Below are positions 18,970 to 26,750 of a stretch of 64,000 bases of DNA, piece after piece (position 1 is the first letter of the stretch; every line of letters starts with the position of its first letter). The notes beneath the pieces were generated by a model. That model worked only from the letters and a program-made list of their open reading frames with translations. It was not told the origin of the DNA and ran no database searches. The position numbers and the translations under genes are program-made. Source of the stretch: Hydrogenophilales bacterium (GTDB taxonomy: Bacteria; Pseudomonadota; Gammaproteobacteria; Burkholderiales; Thiobacillaceae); NCBI GenBank assembly GCA_016195805.1, contig JACPYT010000003.1, positions 124,001-188,000 of the forward strand. The letters are read 5' to 3'.

Positions 18970-20118
18970 ATGACACACCCCACATACCGTTTCAAGAAAC
19001 TGATTCTGGCCGGCGGCACGATGTTTGCCATGCTGGCGGTGCCGCTGGCTGTCAACTCGGTAACAGGACTGAATCTGGGCGTGATTGCGGCAGCCCATGC
19101 TGCGGACGATGGCGGCTCCTCCAAGAAGAGCGGCGGCCATAAAGGCAAGGCCGGCAGCCAGAAGGGTGCTCAGGGCAAGGGCGGCGAAGCGAGCAAGAAG
19201 ATTTTCCGCATTCCGGCCGCTGAAGAAGACAGCGACCGTCCGGTCTGGGCGGGCGTGAAGGGCGGCAAGTCCGGTGGCGGCGGCAAGCCGGCCGGTGCAG
19301 GCAGCAAGAAAGGTGATCTGTTCGGCGACATGGTCGTCGTGCTGCGCGATGCCAACGGCGTGCCCATCCTGAACGCTGCCGGTCTGGTGCAGGTCATCGC
19401 CTACGTCTACGATGCGAACGGCAATCTGGTTCCGCTGAAGGACGCCTCCGGCAATCTGGTGACCATTCCCTACAATGCGGAAGGCGATCTGGAGACCACA
19501 ATTGACGGTGTGCCGGTCTATTCGGCCGAAGTCGATCTGGGCCGCCTGAGCGTTGGACGGGCACCGACCAAGGTGCTGGATCATTCGCTGACCGAAGCAT
19601 TGGCCAAACTCACGGCCACGGGTGCCATTGTGACGCTGGATTCAACCGGACGCCTGGCAGTCAATGGCGTGACCATCGACTCGCCGCTGGAGAATCTGGC
19701 GCTGTACGAGACCTACATGAAGACCGGCACGCTGCCTGGCGTGACGCTGCCGGCCAACTTCAATCCTGCTTCGTTACTGGCCGGCGCCGCGGACAAGACG
19801 GGCAGCATCAGCGTCGACACCGTGGTCTACATGAACTCCATTCTGGGGGTCAACAGCGGCACGACCTACTATAACTTCTCCACCGTTCAGTACGATCGCT
19901 ACACGACCTGGAAGAACGCAACTGCACAGATTCTGGTCCTGCAGCCGGACGGCGTGACGTACAAAGTGGAAACGGTGAACCTGTACGACGCGGTGTTCAA
20001 CAGCACCAACTGGACCGACCCGACGCCCACTGGCGGCGCGGACGACTTCGCGACCGCTGCGGACGACTACCTGAAGGTGATCGAGTTCGTCCACGACAAC
20101 GGCGTTCGTACCGAGTAA
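18970..20118 (+). CDS. Secreted hypothetical protein with K/G-rich N-terminal segment
   Basis: GGAGAG RBS before ATG 18970; signal peptide ending AAHAAD; GSSKKSGGHKGKAGSQKGAQGKGG then globular GDLFGDMVVVLRDANGVPILNAAG. Confidence 0.8.
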   Translation: MTHPTYRFKKLILAGGTMFAMLAVPLAVNSVTGLNLGVIAAAHAADDGGSSKKSGGHKGKAGSQKGAQGKGGEASKKIFRIPAAEEDSDRPVWAGVKGGKSGGGGKPAGAGSKKGDLFGDMVVVLRDANGVPILNAAGLVQVIAYVYDANGNLVPLKDASGNLVTIPYNAEGDLETTIDGVPVYSAEVDLGRLSVGRAPTKVLDHSLTEALAKLTATGAIVTLDSTGRLAVNGVTIDSPLENLALYETYMKTGTLPGVTLPANFNPASLLAGAADKTGSISVDTVVYMNSILGVNSGTTYYNFSTVQYDRYTTWKNATAQILVLQPDGVTYKVETVNLYDAVFNSTNWTDPTPTGGADDFATAADDYLKVIEFVHDNGVRTE

Positions 20119-20175
20119 TCGCTCGGCCGGGCGGTTCGCCGCCCGGTGCATTACACGCAACAGGAGTTTTTCGTT

Positions 20176-20490
20176 ATGCATGCTTACGGTAAATGGGCAA
20201 CCGTTGTGTTGCTGGCCGCAGGCCTGACGATGGGCACGGCAGCCAGCTACGCAGCCGAAAGCCACAGCGACGGCCATTCCTCCGGCGAGTCAGGCGGCAA
20301 GAAGGGGCCGAAGTACATGGGCGGCGGCAGCAAGGGAAGCAGCCACAGCAGCGAGTCCCACAAAGGTGGCAGCGCGCACCATGACAGTACGGAAGGGGGC
20401 AGCAAGTCGGTGGAAAGCAAGATTTTCCACGGCAAGGGTGGCGAAAAGGGTGGCGAAACCGGGGATGCCGGTACCGAGCACACCCATTAA
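20176..20490 (+). CDS. Small secreted Gly/Ser/Lys/His-rich protein
   Basis: CAGGAG RBS before ATG 20176; signal peptide ending SYAAES; GGKKGPKYMGGGSKGSSHSSES...HGKGGEKGGETGDAGTEHTH*. Confidence 0.75.
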   Translation: MHAYGKWATVVLLAAGLTMGTAASYAAESHSDGHSSGESGGKKGPKYMGGGSKGSSHSSESHKGGSAHHDSTEGGSKSVESKIFHGKGGEKGGETGDAGTEHTH

Positions 20491-20515
20491 TCAGTAGTAC
20501 GTTGCAGCAAAAAAA

Positions 20516-20553
20516 GGGGGCGCACGGAATCTCGTGTGCTCCCTTTTCTTTTT
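20516..20553 (+). terminator. Rho-independent terminator
   Basis: GGGGGCGCACG (20516-20526) / CGTGTGCTCCC (20533-20543), two G-U pairs, then TTTTCTTTTT. Confidence 0.85.
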
Positions 20554-20756
20554 GTGCGCGCCGGGCATTGCCGCCCTCTGAAACACTCTGCCACACACTG
20601 CCATCGGCCGAACACGCCCCGGACACCTGCGCTTTTTATGATGCCTCACATCGGCAGACGCAATCGCTTGATGAAGCGAACGTGGCCGATACGCCGCATG
20701 CCGATCTGGTTTTCGACGACATGGGAAATTAAGCGGCAGCCGTCAGGCAAACCGGG

Positions 20757-21119
20757 CTAGCCGCGGTAGGTGCAGCCCGAGTCATGGGTTTCCATGACCG
20801 TAACGGCGCTCAAACCGGGTAGCGCAGGCTTGAGCTGCTGCCACAACCACACGGCGAGGTTTTCGCTGGTGGGATTGTCCAGCCCGGCGATGTCATTGAG
20901 GCAACGATGATCCAGTGCAGCGTGGATGGGCTGCCAGACCGCATCGATGTCGGCGAAATCGAGCACCCAGCCCAGCGCGGGATCGATGTCGCCGCTGACG
21001 ACGAGTTCGACCCTGAACGAATGGCCGTGCAGGCGGGAGCAGGGATGGGATTCGGGCAAGGCCGGCAGACGGCGCGCGCATTGCAGATGGAAGATGCGGA
21101 AAATGTCCATATGCGACAT
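20757..21119 (-). CDS. queD: 6-carboxytetrahydropterin synthase (QueD family)
   Basis: HPCSRLHGHSFRVELVVSG, LDFADI, LDHRCLND, PTSENLAVWLW. Confidence 0.92.
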   Translation of the reverse strand: MSHMDIFRIFHLQCARRLPALPESHPCSRLHGHSFRVELVVSGDIDPALGWVLDFADIDAVWQPIHAALDHRCLNDIAGLDNPTSENLAVWLWQQLKPALPGLSAVTVMETHDSGCTYRG

Positions 21120-21216
21120 TTTCGCGCATGTCGCCAGCGCTGGCTATGCGGCGGCTATCAGACACCGTTCACCGCAGATACACTATGCGCCAGTCCAGTC
21201 CTGCTGCGGAGCGATC

Positions 21217-21663
21217 ATGTCGGTATCTCGTCTGTCGGGTGCGGCGCTTGCCGCGCTCATGCTGCTGTCGCTCCTTGCCTGCTCCCGCGATAACGGGCCC
21301 ACACTCAGCGCGCCGGAGGCCTATGCGCAGGCCCAGGCAGGCAAACTCACCCTGATCGACATTCGCCATTCCGACGAGTGGCGGCAGACCGGCGTCGCCC
21401 CGGGCGCACTGCGCATCGACATGACGGATGCGCAGGGTGAGGCCGGGTTCATCAAGCAGGTGGCCGGCCAGCTGGGCGGCAGAAAGAGCACCCCGATCGC
21501 CCTTCTCAGCATTGCCGGCAACCGCGGCGCTAACGCCCAGCGGGTGCTGCGCGAGGCGGGTTTCACCCATGTCTATAACATCAAGGAAGGCATGATGGGA
21601 AGCGGCGCCGGACCGGGCTGGATTGCACGCCGGCTACCGGTTGAGCCCTGCCCGCGCTGCTGA
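21217..21663 (+). CDS. Rhodanese-like lipoprotein lacking the catalytic Cys
   Basis: Lipobox LLAC; LIDIRHSDEWRQTGVAPGALRID; loop reads ALLSIAGNRG with Ser at the expected Cys position. Confidence 0.85.
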   Translation: MSVSRLSGAALAALMLLSLLACSRDNGPTLSAPEAYAQAQAGKLTLIDIRHSDEWRQTGVAPGALRIDMTDAQGEAGFIKQVAGQLGGRKSTPIALLSIAGNRGANAQRVLREAGFTHVYNIKEGMMGSGAGPGWIARRLPVEPCPRC

Positions 21664-21677
21664 AGCCGGTTGGCAGC

Positions 21678-21905
21678 TCAACCCTGACAGCATCCGCCCG
21701 GCTTGCCGCCGGCCAACTGGATGGGCGGACAGGGCACCGTACCGTAGGAACAAAATACGCAGCAGTCCCCCGGCTTCGGTCTCAGCACCGTGTGGCATGC
21801 CGCGCATTCATAGAACCATTGGCAGGCATCGCTCGGCATGGTCTCGGTTTCGACATGGCCACAGACGGGGCAGGTCAGGGTGGATTCGAGGATGACCGCG
21901 CTCAC
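21678..21905 (-). CDS. GDCCVxC-domain protein of the mer operon
   Basis: LTCPVCGHVETETMPSDACQWFYECAACHTVLRPKPGDCCVFCSYGTVPCPPIQ; GTG start overlaps merP stop. Confidence 0.85.
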   Translation of the reverse strand: MSAVILESTLTCPVCGHVETETMPSDACQWFYECAACHTVLRPKPGDCCVFCSYGTVPCPPIQLAGGKPGGCCQG

Positions 21906-22189
21906 TGCGCGCCGCCTTTGACCGAAGCAGGATAGCCTGCATCTTCCGTGGCGCGGGTCAGCTTGGCCACATCGGCCTTGGCGTCGTCGAAAGTGACGGT
22001 GGCCTGCCGTTTGTCGTAGTCGACCTCCGCACGGGACACGCCGTCTACCCGCGTCAGCGCCTTCTTCACCGTAATCGGACACGCGGCGCAGCTCATGCCC
22101 GGCACGGCCAGCGTGACGGTCTTCTGCGCGGCCAGGGCGGGGGTGACGATGGCGGCCAGCAAGGCCGCCAGAATGATGGATTGCTTCAT
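21902..22189 (-). CDS. merP: Periplasmic mercury-binding protein
   Basis: HMA domain with VPGMSCAACPITVKKAL; signal peptide; adjacent to merT. Confidence 0.92.
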   Translation of the reverse strand: MKQSIILAALLAAIVTPALAAQKTVTLAVPGMSCAACPITVKKALTRVDGVSRAEVDYDKRQATVTFDDAKADVAKLTRATEDAGYPASVKGGAQ

Positions 22190-22198
22190 GTGATCTCC

Positions 22199-22537
22199 TC
22201 AATAGAACAGGGCTGCATACCAAGGGAAGGCCAGCAGGAGCAGAAGTGGGACGCTCACCAGCCAGAAAATCAGGCGCTGGCGCCGCTGTACCGCACCCTC
22301 CGCACAGGGCTTGCCCGGCTCGCACGCGGCGGGCGCGCGATACAGCCTGCGCCATGCCAGCGCCAACAGGCCAAGCGTGAGCACGACAAAAACAGGACGC
22401 GCGGGCTCGAACCGGGTCAGCGTGGTGACCCACGCCCCCCCGATGCCCAGCGTAACCAACACGAGCGGCGCCACGCAGCAGAGCGAGGCGCCGATTGCGG
22501 CCAGTGCGCTCGCCCACAGGGTCTGTCGGGTATCCAT
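22199..22537 (-). CDS. merT: Mercuric transport protein
   Basis: Three-TM pattern; [22 protein letters not shown] paired Cys in TM1. Confidence 0.92.
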   Translation of the reverse strand: MDTRQTLWASALAAIGASLCCVAPLVLVTLGIGGAWVTTLTRFEPARPVFVVLTLGLLALAWRRLYRAPAACEPGKPCAEGAVQRRQRLIFWLVSVPLLLLLAFPWYAALFY

Positions 22538-22567
22538 CGGCCTTTCCTGATTGCATCGATGGACGTA

Positions 22568-22598
22568 GCATAAAGTCCGTACCCACGTACGGAGTCAA
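22568..22598 (-). promoter_or_regulatory. MerR-controlled PmerT promoter/operator
   Basis: Minus strand TTGACT - 19 bp - TTATGC; spacer holds CCGTAC-GTGG-GTACGG dyad (22577-22592). Confidence 0.88.
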
Positions 22599-22599
22599 G

Positions 22600-23013
22600 A
22601 TGCAGGCCCTCACCATTTCCAAGCTCGCGCAGGCAGCGGGCGTCAACGTCGAAACGATCCGCTTCTATCAGCGCCGAGGTCTGCTGGCGGAACCGGACAA
22701 ACCGCTGGGCGGTATCCGCCGCTATGCCCCCACAGATGTAGCGCGTGTGCAATTCATCAAGGCGGCGCAGCGCATCGGGTTCACGCTGGACGAGGTTGCG
22801 CAGCTATTGCTGCTGGATGACGGCACCCAGTGTTCGGAGGCCCGCGCCATCGCCGAGCGCAAGCTCGCCGATGTGCGCAGGCGTCTGGCCGACCTGCAAC
22901 GCATCGAAGACGTATTGACGCAACTCGTCGGCCGCTGCGCCGCCAAGCGGGGCAAAGTGCGTTGCCCGTTGATCGACGCGCTGCAACCGCCGCTTGCGCA
23001 GGAGGGCGCGTAG
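22600..23013 (+). CDS. merR: MerR-family mercury-responsive regulator
   Basis: MerR HTH ([16 protein letters not shown]), Cys residues C-terminal ([22 protein letters not shown]); divergent from merT. Confidence 0.93.
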   Translation: MQALTISKLAQAAGVNVETIRFYQRRGLLAEPDKPLGGIRRYAPTDVARVQFIKAAQRIGFTLDEVAQLLLLDDGTQCSEARAIAERKLADVRRRLADLQRIEDVLTQLVGRCAAKRGKVRCPLIDALQPPLAQEGA

Positions 23014-23029
23014 CGCGCCGGTGGCAGTC

Positions 23030-24166
23030 TCAGGCTGCCAGTTCCTTCATCAGCGTGTTGCGCCGACCGGTTTCGCTGCCGGTGAGCGCGAAGCCCTGCA
23101 GGCGGCCGCTGTCGTCCACATGCAAGGCGCAGATGCCGGTATCGCCGCACGCCACTTTCCAGCCGCCTGCCGCGCCGAGTTTGGGCGGCAGCACGGCAAC
23201 CGGATGGGCGGGCGTCTTCACCATCACCGGCATCGCCGGGTACGCCACCGGGGTCGACGTACCGGTGAGCGTGGCGGCGAGCGCACGCGCCTGCACCATC
23301 AGCGGCTGCACATAGGGCAGGCTGAGCCCCTCGACTTCGGCGCAGTCGCCCATCGCGTACACGTTCGACACACTGGTCTCGAGCAGGCGGCCGGTCTGGA
23401 TGCCGCGCCCGACCCGAATGCCGGCGGCCTGCGCCAGCTGGGTGCGCGGCCTGAGGCCGATCGCGGAGAGCACGACATCGGCCGCGATGATTTCGCCGTT
23501 GTCCAGTTCGATCCGGTAGCCGTCTGCAGTCCGCTCGACGCTTTTGCCGGTGCGTCCGAAATGCCAGGCGACCCCCAGCGCGGCAAGGCTGTCGGCCAGG
23601 CGCTGCCCGGCCTCGACCGGCAGCAGGCGCTCCAGCGGCCACTCTCCCAGATGCACTACATCCACCGCGAATCCGGCGTGCGCCAAATCGTTGGCGAATT
23701 CACAGCCGATCAAGCCGCCGCCGAGCACGGTGATGCGCCGCTTGCCGTCGATGGCACCGCGGAAGGCGGCGTAATCGGACAGATCGTTCACCGCCAGCAC
23801 GCTCGCCGCACCTTCGCCAGCCAACCCGTGCGGAATCGGGTCGGCACCGAGGGCCAGTACCAGCTTGCCGTATTCCAGCTCGCCGGTGCTGGTGCAGATG
23901 CGCTGCCCCTGCGTGTCGATCGCCGTCACGCGGACGTGCGTCAGGATCGTCGCATTCAGATCGGCCGCCATGTTCTCCGCGCTGGCGCCCGCCAGCGCGG
24001 CCGCCGTCTTGCCCGCGGTGAGCGCATTCGACAGGTTGGGCTTGGAATAGAACGCGCCGTCGTCCGCCGTAACCAGCATGACCGGCGTGGCCGTGTCGCG
24101 CTTGCGGATTTCCTTCAGCAGGGTGTAGCCGGCGAGGCCGGAACCGACGATGACGATGGGGGACAT
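23030..24166 (-). CDS. FAD-dependent NAD(P)H:rubredoxin reductase-like protein
   Basis: IVIVGSGLAGYTLLKEIRKRD, RITVLGGGLIGCEFA, VSNVYAMGDCAEVEG; next to rubredoxin. Confidence 0.88.
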   Translation of the reverse strand: MSPIVIVGSGLAGYTLLKEIRKRDTATPVMLVTADDGAFYSKPNLSNALTAGKTAAALAGASAENMAADLNATILTHVRVTAIDTQGQRICTSTGELEYGKLVLALGADPIPHGLAGEGAASVLAVNDLSDYAAFRGAIDGKRRITVLGGGLIGCEFANDLAHAGFAVDVVHLGEWPLERLLPVEAGQRLADSLAALGVAWHFGRTGKSVERTADGYRIELDNGEIIAADVVLSAIGLRPRTQLAQAAGIRVGRGIQTGRLLETSVSNVYAMGDCAEVEGLSLPYVQPLMVQARALAATLTGTSTPVAYPAMPVMVKTPAHPVAVLPPKLGAAGGWKVACGDTGICALHVDDSGRLQGFALTGSETGRRNTLMKELAA

Positions 24167-24223
24167 GAGTGACTCCTGTGTATCTTGAAGAGGCGCGCAT
24201 CCCGCGCGCCCCACGGTTTGAGC

Positions 24224-24400
24224 TTATCGGGCTGCTTCGATTTCGACCATCTCGAAATCAGCCTTGGACACGCCGCAGTCCGGGCATTCCCAGCTGTCGG
24301 GCACGTCCTCCCAGCGAGTGCCGGGGACGATGCCATGCTCCGGGTCGCCGTTGGATTCGTCGTAGAGGTAACCGCAAACGATGCATTGCCAAGCCTTCAT
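24224..24400 (-). CDS. Rubredoxin (58 aa; missing from supplied ORF track)
   Basis: Manual translation MKAWQCIVCGYLYDESNGDPEHGIVPGTRWEDVPDSWECPDCGVSKADFEMVEIEAAR*, two CxxCG knuckles. Confidence 0.97.
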   Translation of the reverse strand: MKAWQCIVCGYLYDESNGDPEHGIVPGTRWEDVPDSWECPDCGVSKADFEMVEIEAAR

Positions 24401-24442
24401 GATATTTCCTTTCGATTGATCGAGTCGTTTTCAAAAATCCGT

Positions 24443-24916
24443 TCAGGCGGAAATCGCGTCTTTTTGCGCCTGGTAGTGCTTCGCATGCTTCTCTTCCACC
24501 TTGGCCAGCGCGGCGAAGCGCTTGGCGGCTTTTTCCAGCACGGCCTTGAACATTTCGGCGTGTTCCTTCGATTCGGCGATCTGCTCGTCCATCTCGGCCA
24601 CCGCAGCTGTGTTGCCCTCGATCATCGCCTCGTGGCGGAACCTGGGATACATCTCGGTGTACTCGTGGGTTTCGCCGTCGATCGCATACTGCAGGCACCT
24701 GGCCGGCGTCATCGTTTCATCGGAAAACAGCAGTTCGGCGTGGCCGAAGGCGTGCAGCATTTCCTGTGCGGCGGTGTCCTCGAACACCCTGGCGGTCGCT
24801 TCGTCGCCCACCTTGCGGCACTGGCGCGCGAACCACATGTACTTGATGTGGGCCATGGACTCGCCGGCGAAGGCGGCTTCGAGGTTCTGGATGGTGGGGG
24901 ACTTCGTGTTCTGCAT
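24443..24916 (-). CDS. Rubrerythrin family protein
   Basis: Ferritin-like ExxH motifs (AAFAGESMAHIKYMWFA, AAQEMLHAFGHAELL, EGNTAAVAEMDEQIAESKEHAEMF). Confidence 0.9.
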   Translation of the reverse strand: MQNTKSPTIQNLEAAFAGESMAHIKYMWFARQCRKVGDEATARVFEDTAAQEMLHAFGHAELLFSDETMTPARCLQYAIDGETHEYTEMYPRFRHEAMIEGNTAAVAEMDEQIAESKEHAEMFKAVLEKAAKRFAALAKVEEKHAKHYQAQKDAISA

Positions 24917-25014
24917 GATTTTGCTCCTGTCGGGGTGATTTACGATGTCAATCAAGACAGGAGCGATAGTAGAGATTACAAATACAACGATCCAACGGAT
25001 AATCTTCATGAACA

Positions 25015-25033
25015 CGATTGAGAAACTCAATCG
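25015..25033. promoter_or_regulatory. Perfect dyad upstream of rubrerythrin
   Basis: CGATTGAG-AAA-CTCAATCG. Confidence 0.45.
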
Positions 25034-25189
25034 CCAATGCCTCCCTCATGCCAGCCCGGGCGCTCGATTATGCAATGGATTGCACGCGTGGCCCGTCAGG
25101 CTTTGACAGATCAACCGTGATATTCAACCCGGACCATCCGTTGGCCCAGCCATCTCCCTGTGAAAAACTGTTGAGCGAATACACCGCCG

Positions 25190-25545
25190 TCAAATCGCTT
25201 CGATGGTGGACTTGATGGTTGCGGCTTCAACCGTGTCGATTCCAAGTGCGTAGTGCACAGGAATAAGCGCTTCGACACCGCCGTGATAGGTCTCGCCCAC
25301 GCTCATTCATACCGAATCGGGTTTTGTGCCAGACTCTGCTTGACCAGCGTGACGACGCGCGCCAGGCCGCCGTGCGACCCATACACCACTTGAACGTTCT
25401 TGATCACCGTGTCCAGCGCAGCGGTGAGATGGGCATGCAGATCGTTGTTCTCGATAAACGTCAGCGTGGTTGCTTCGGCCTGCGTAAGCGAGGCCGTCAC
25501 GGTGGTCAGCGCAAATACAGCGGGGATCAGCCTGGGGCGGTACAT
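25190..25545 (-). pseudogene. Remnant of a 5'-nucleotidase/SoxB-like metallophosphoesterase
   Basis: Signal peptide + LTFIENNDLHAHL...YGSHGGLARVVTLVKQ then stop; another frame continues VGETYHGGVEALIPVHYALGIDTVEA; no remaining catalytic domain. Confidence 0.65.
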
Positions 25546-25579
25546 GTCGTACGCCTGGGTTGAGTGATTGGAGTGTGTC

Positions 25580-25897
25580 TTAACGCTGGCCGAACGGGCG
25601 GCTGCCCATACGCCCCTGCATCCTGCCCTGCATCGATTCGCGGTAAGGCTGCATCTTCTCCCGCGCGGCGGCTTGCTTGGCAGCCTGCTGTTCGGGCGTC
25701 AGCGCGCCCCAGGCAGCCTGCTTCTGCAGTGCTTCGTTCCTGGCCATGGACTTGGCGGCTGCCTGCTGTTCGGGCGTCATCGACTGCCAGGTTGCGCGGG
25801 CCTGTTCGGGCGTCGGAAGCGTCGTCGAGGTCGTGTCGTCGGCGTGGGCAAGGTTCATTCCGGCAATCAGCAGCAGGGGGATCATTACGGTTTTCAT
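25580..25897 (-). CDS. Small secreted Gln/Ala-rich protein with TPEQQAA repeats
   Basis: Signal peptide; QSMTPEQQAAAKSMARNEALQKQAAWGALTPEQQAAKQAAA. Confidence 0.7.
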   Translation of the reverse strand: MKTVMIPLLLIAGMNLAHADDTTSTTLPTPEQARATWQSMTPEQQAAAKSMARNEALQKQAAWGALTPEQQAAKQAAAREKMQPYRESMQGRMQGRMGSRPFGQR

Positions 25898-26063
25898 GGC
25901 GGTCTCCAGACAGATTGATGAAGTGCCGGCAACGGCGCCGACGGAATCCAGTATCCCTGCCAGCGATTGCGCGCCCGTGCCCGGAACATGACCGTTCGCG
26001 ACGATGTATGACAATCTGTGACAGGGCATCGCGCCGCTACGGGTGCAGTGGTAGGCTTGCCGC

Positions 26064-26750
26064 ATGGAAAACGCACGCCTGCTGATCGTCGATGATGACC
26101 TCGAGCTGTCGTCGATGCTGTCCACCTATCTCACGGGTCAGGGCTACCAGGTGACGGCGCTGGGTCACGGCGGCGGACTCGACGCGGCGCTGGCACAGAC
26201 CGCACCCGACCTGCTGATTCTCGACGTGATGCTGCCGGGCGAGGACGGCCTGTCGATCGCCCGCCGGCTGGCGGGGACGCTGCCCATCCTGATGCTGTCG
26301 GCCAGGGGCGAGGACATCGACCGCATCCTCGGGCTGGAATTCGGTGCCGATGACTACCTCGCCAAGCCTTTCAACCCGCGCGAACTGCTGGCACGCATCA
26401 AGGCGCTGCTGCGCCGGGCGCGCACCCCGCCGCAGGCCGGCACGCTGCGTTTCGGCGAACACATCCTCGACCTGACGCGCCGCACCCTGCACAGGAACGG
26501 CGCGCCGGTTGCGCTCACCAGCGCCGAATTTGCGCTGCTCAAGGTGCTCGCCAGTCACCCCGGGCGGGTGTTCTCGCGCGACGACCTGGTCGCCGCCGCG
26601 AGCGGCAGTCCCGATCGCCTGCCGTTCGACCGCTCCATCGACGCGCGCGTGGCGCGCCTGCGCAAGAAGCTCGACGACGCCCCCGACGCGCCGCGCTACA
26701 TCCGCACCGTGTGGGGGGCCGGCTACGTCTTCGTCGGACACGAGGCATGA
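26064..26750 (+). CDS. OmpR-family response regulator
   Basis: LLIVDDD, LLILDVMLPGEDG, LSARGED, AKPFNPRELLARI and C-terminal wHTH. Confidence 0.95.
   Translation: MENARLLIVDDDLELSSMLSTYLTGQGYQVTALGHGGGLDAALAQTAPDLLILDVMLPGEDGLSIARRLAGTLPILMLSARGEDIDRILGLEFGADDYLAKPFNPRELLARIKALLRRARTPPQAGTLRFGEHILDLTRRTLHRNGAPVALTSAEFALLKVLASHPGRVFSRDDLVAAASGSPDRLPFDRSIDARVARLRKKLDDAPDAPRYIRTVWGAGYVFVGHEA

Noticed and set aside
23030-24166. FAD oxidoreductase considered as MerA
   Set aside because: Lacks the redox-active GCVNVGCVPSK-type site and vicinal C-terminal Cys; resembles rubredoxin reductase and sits beside rubredoxin
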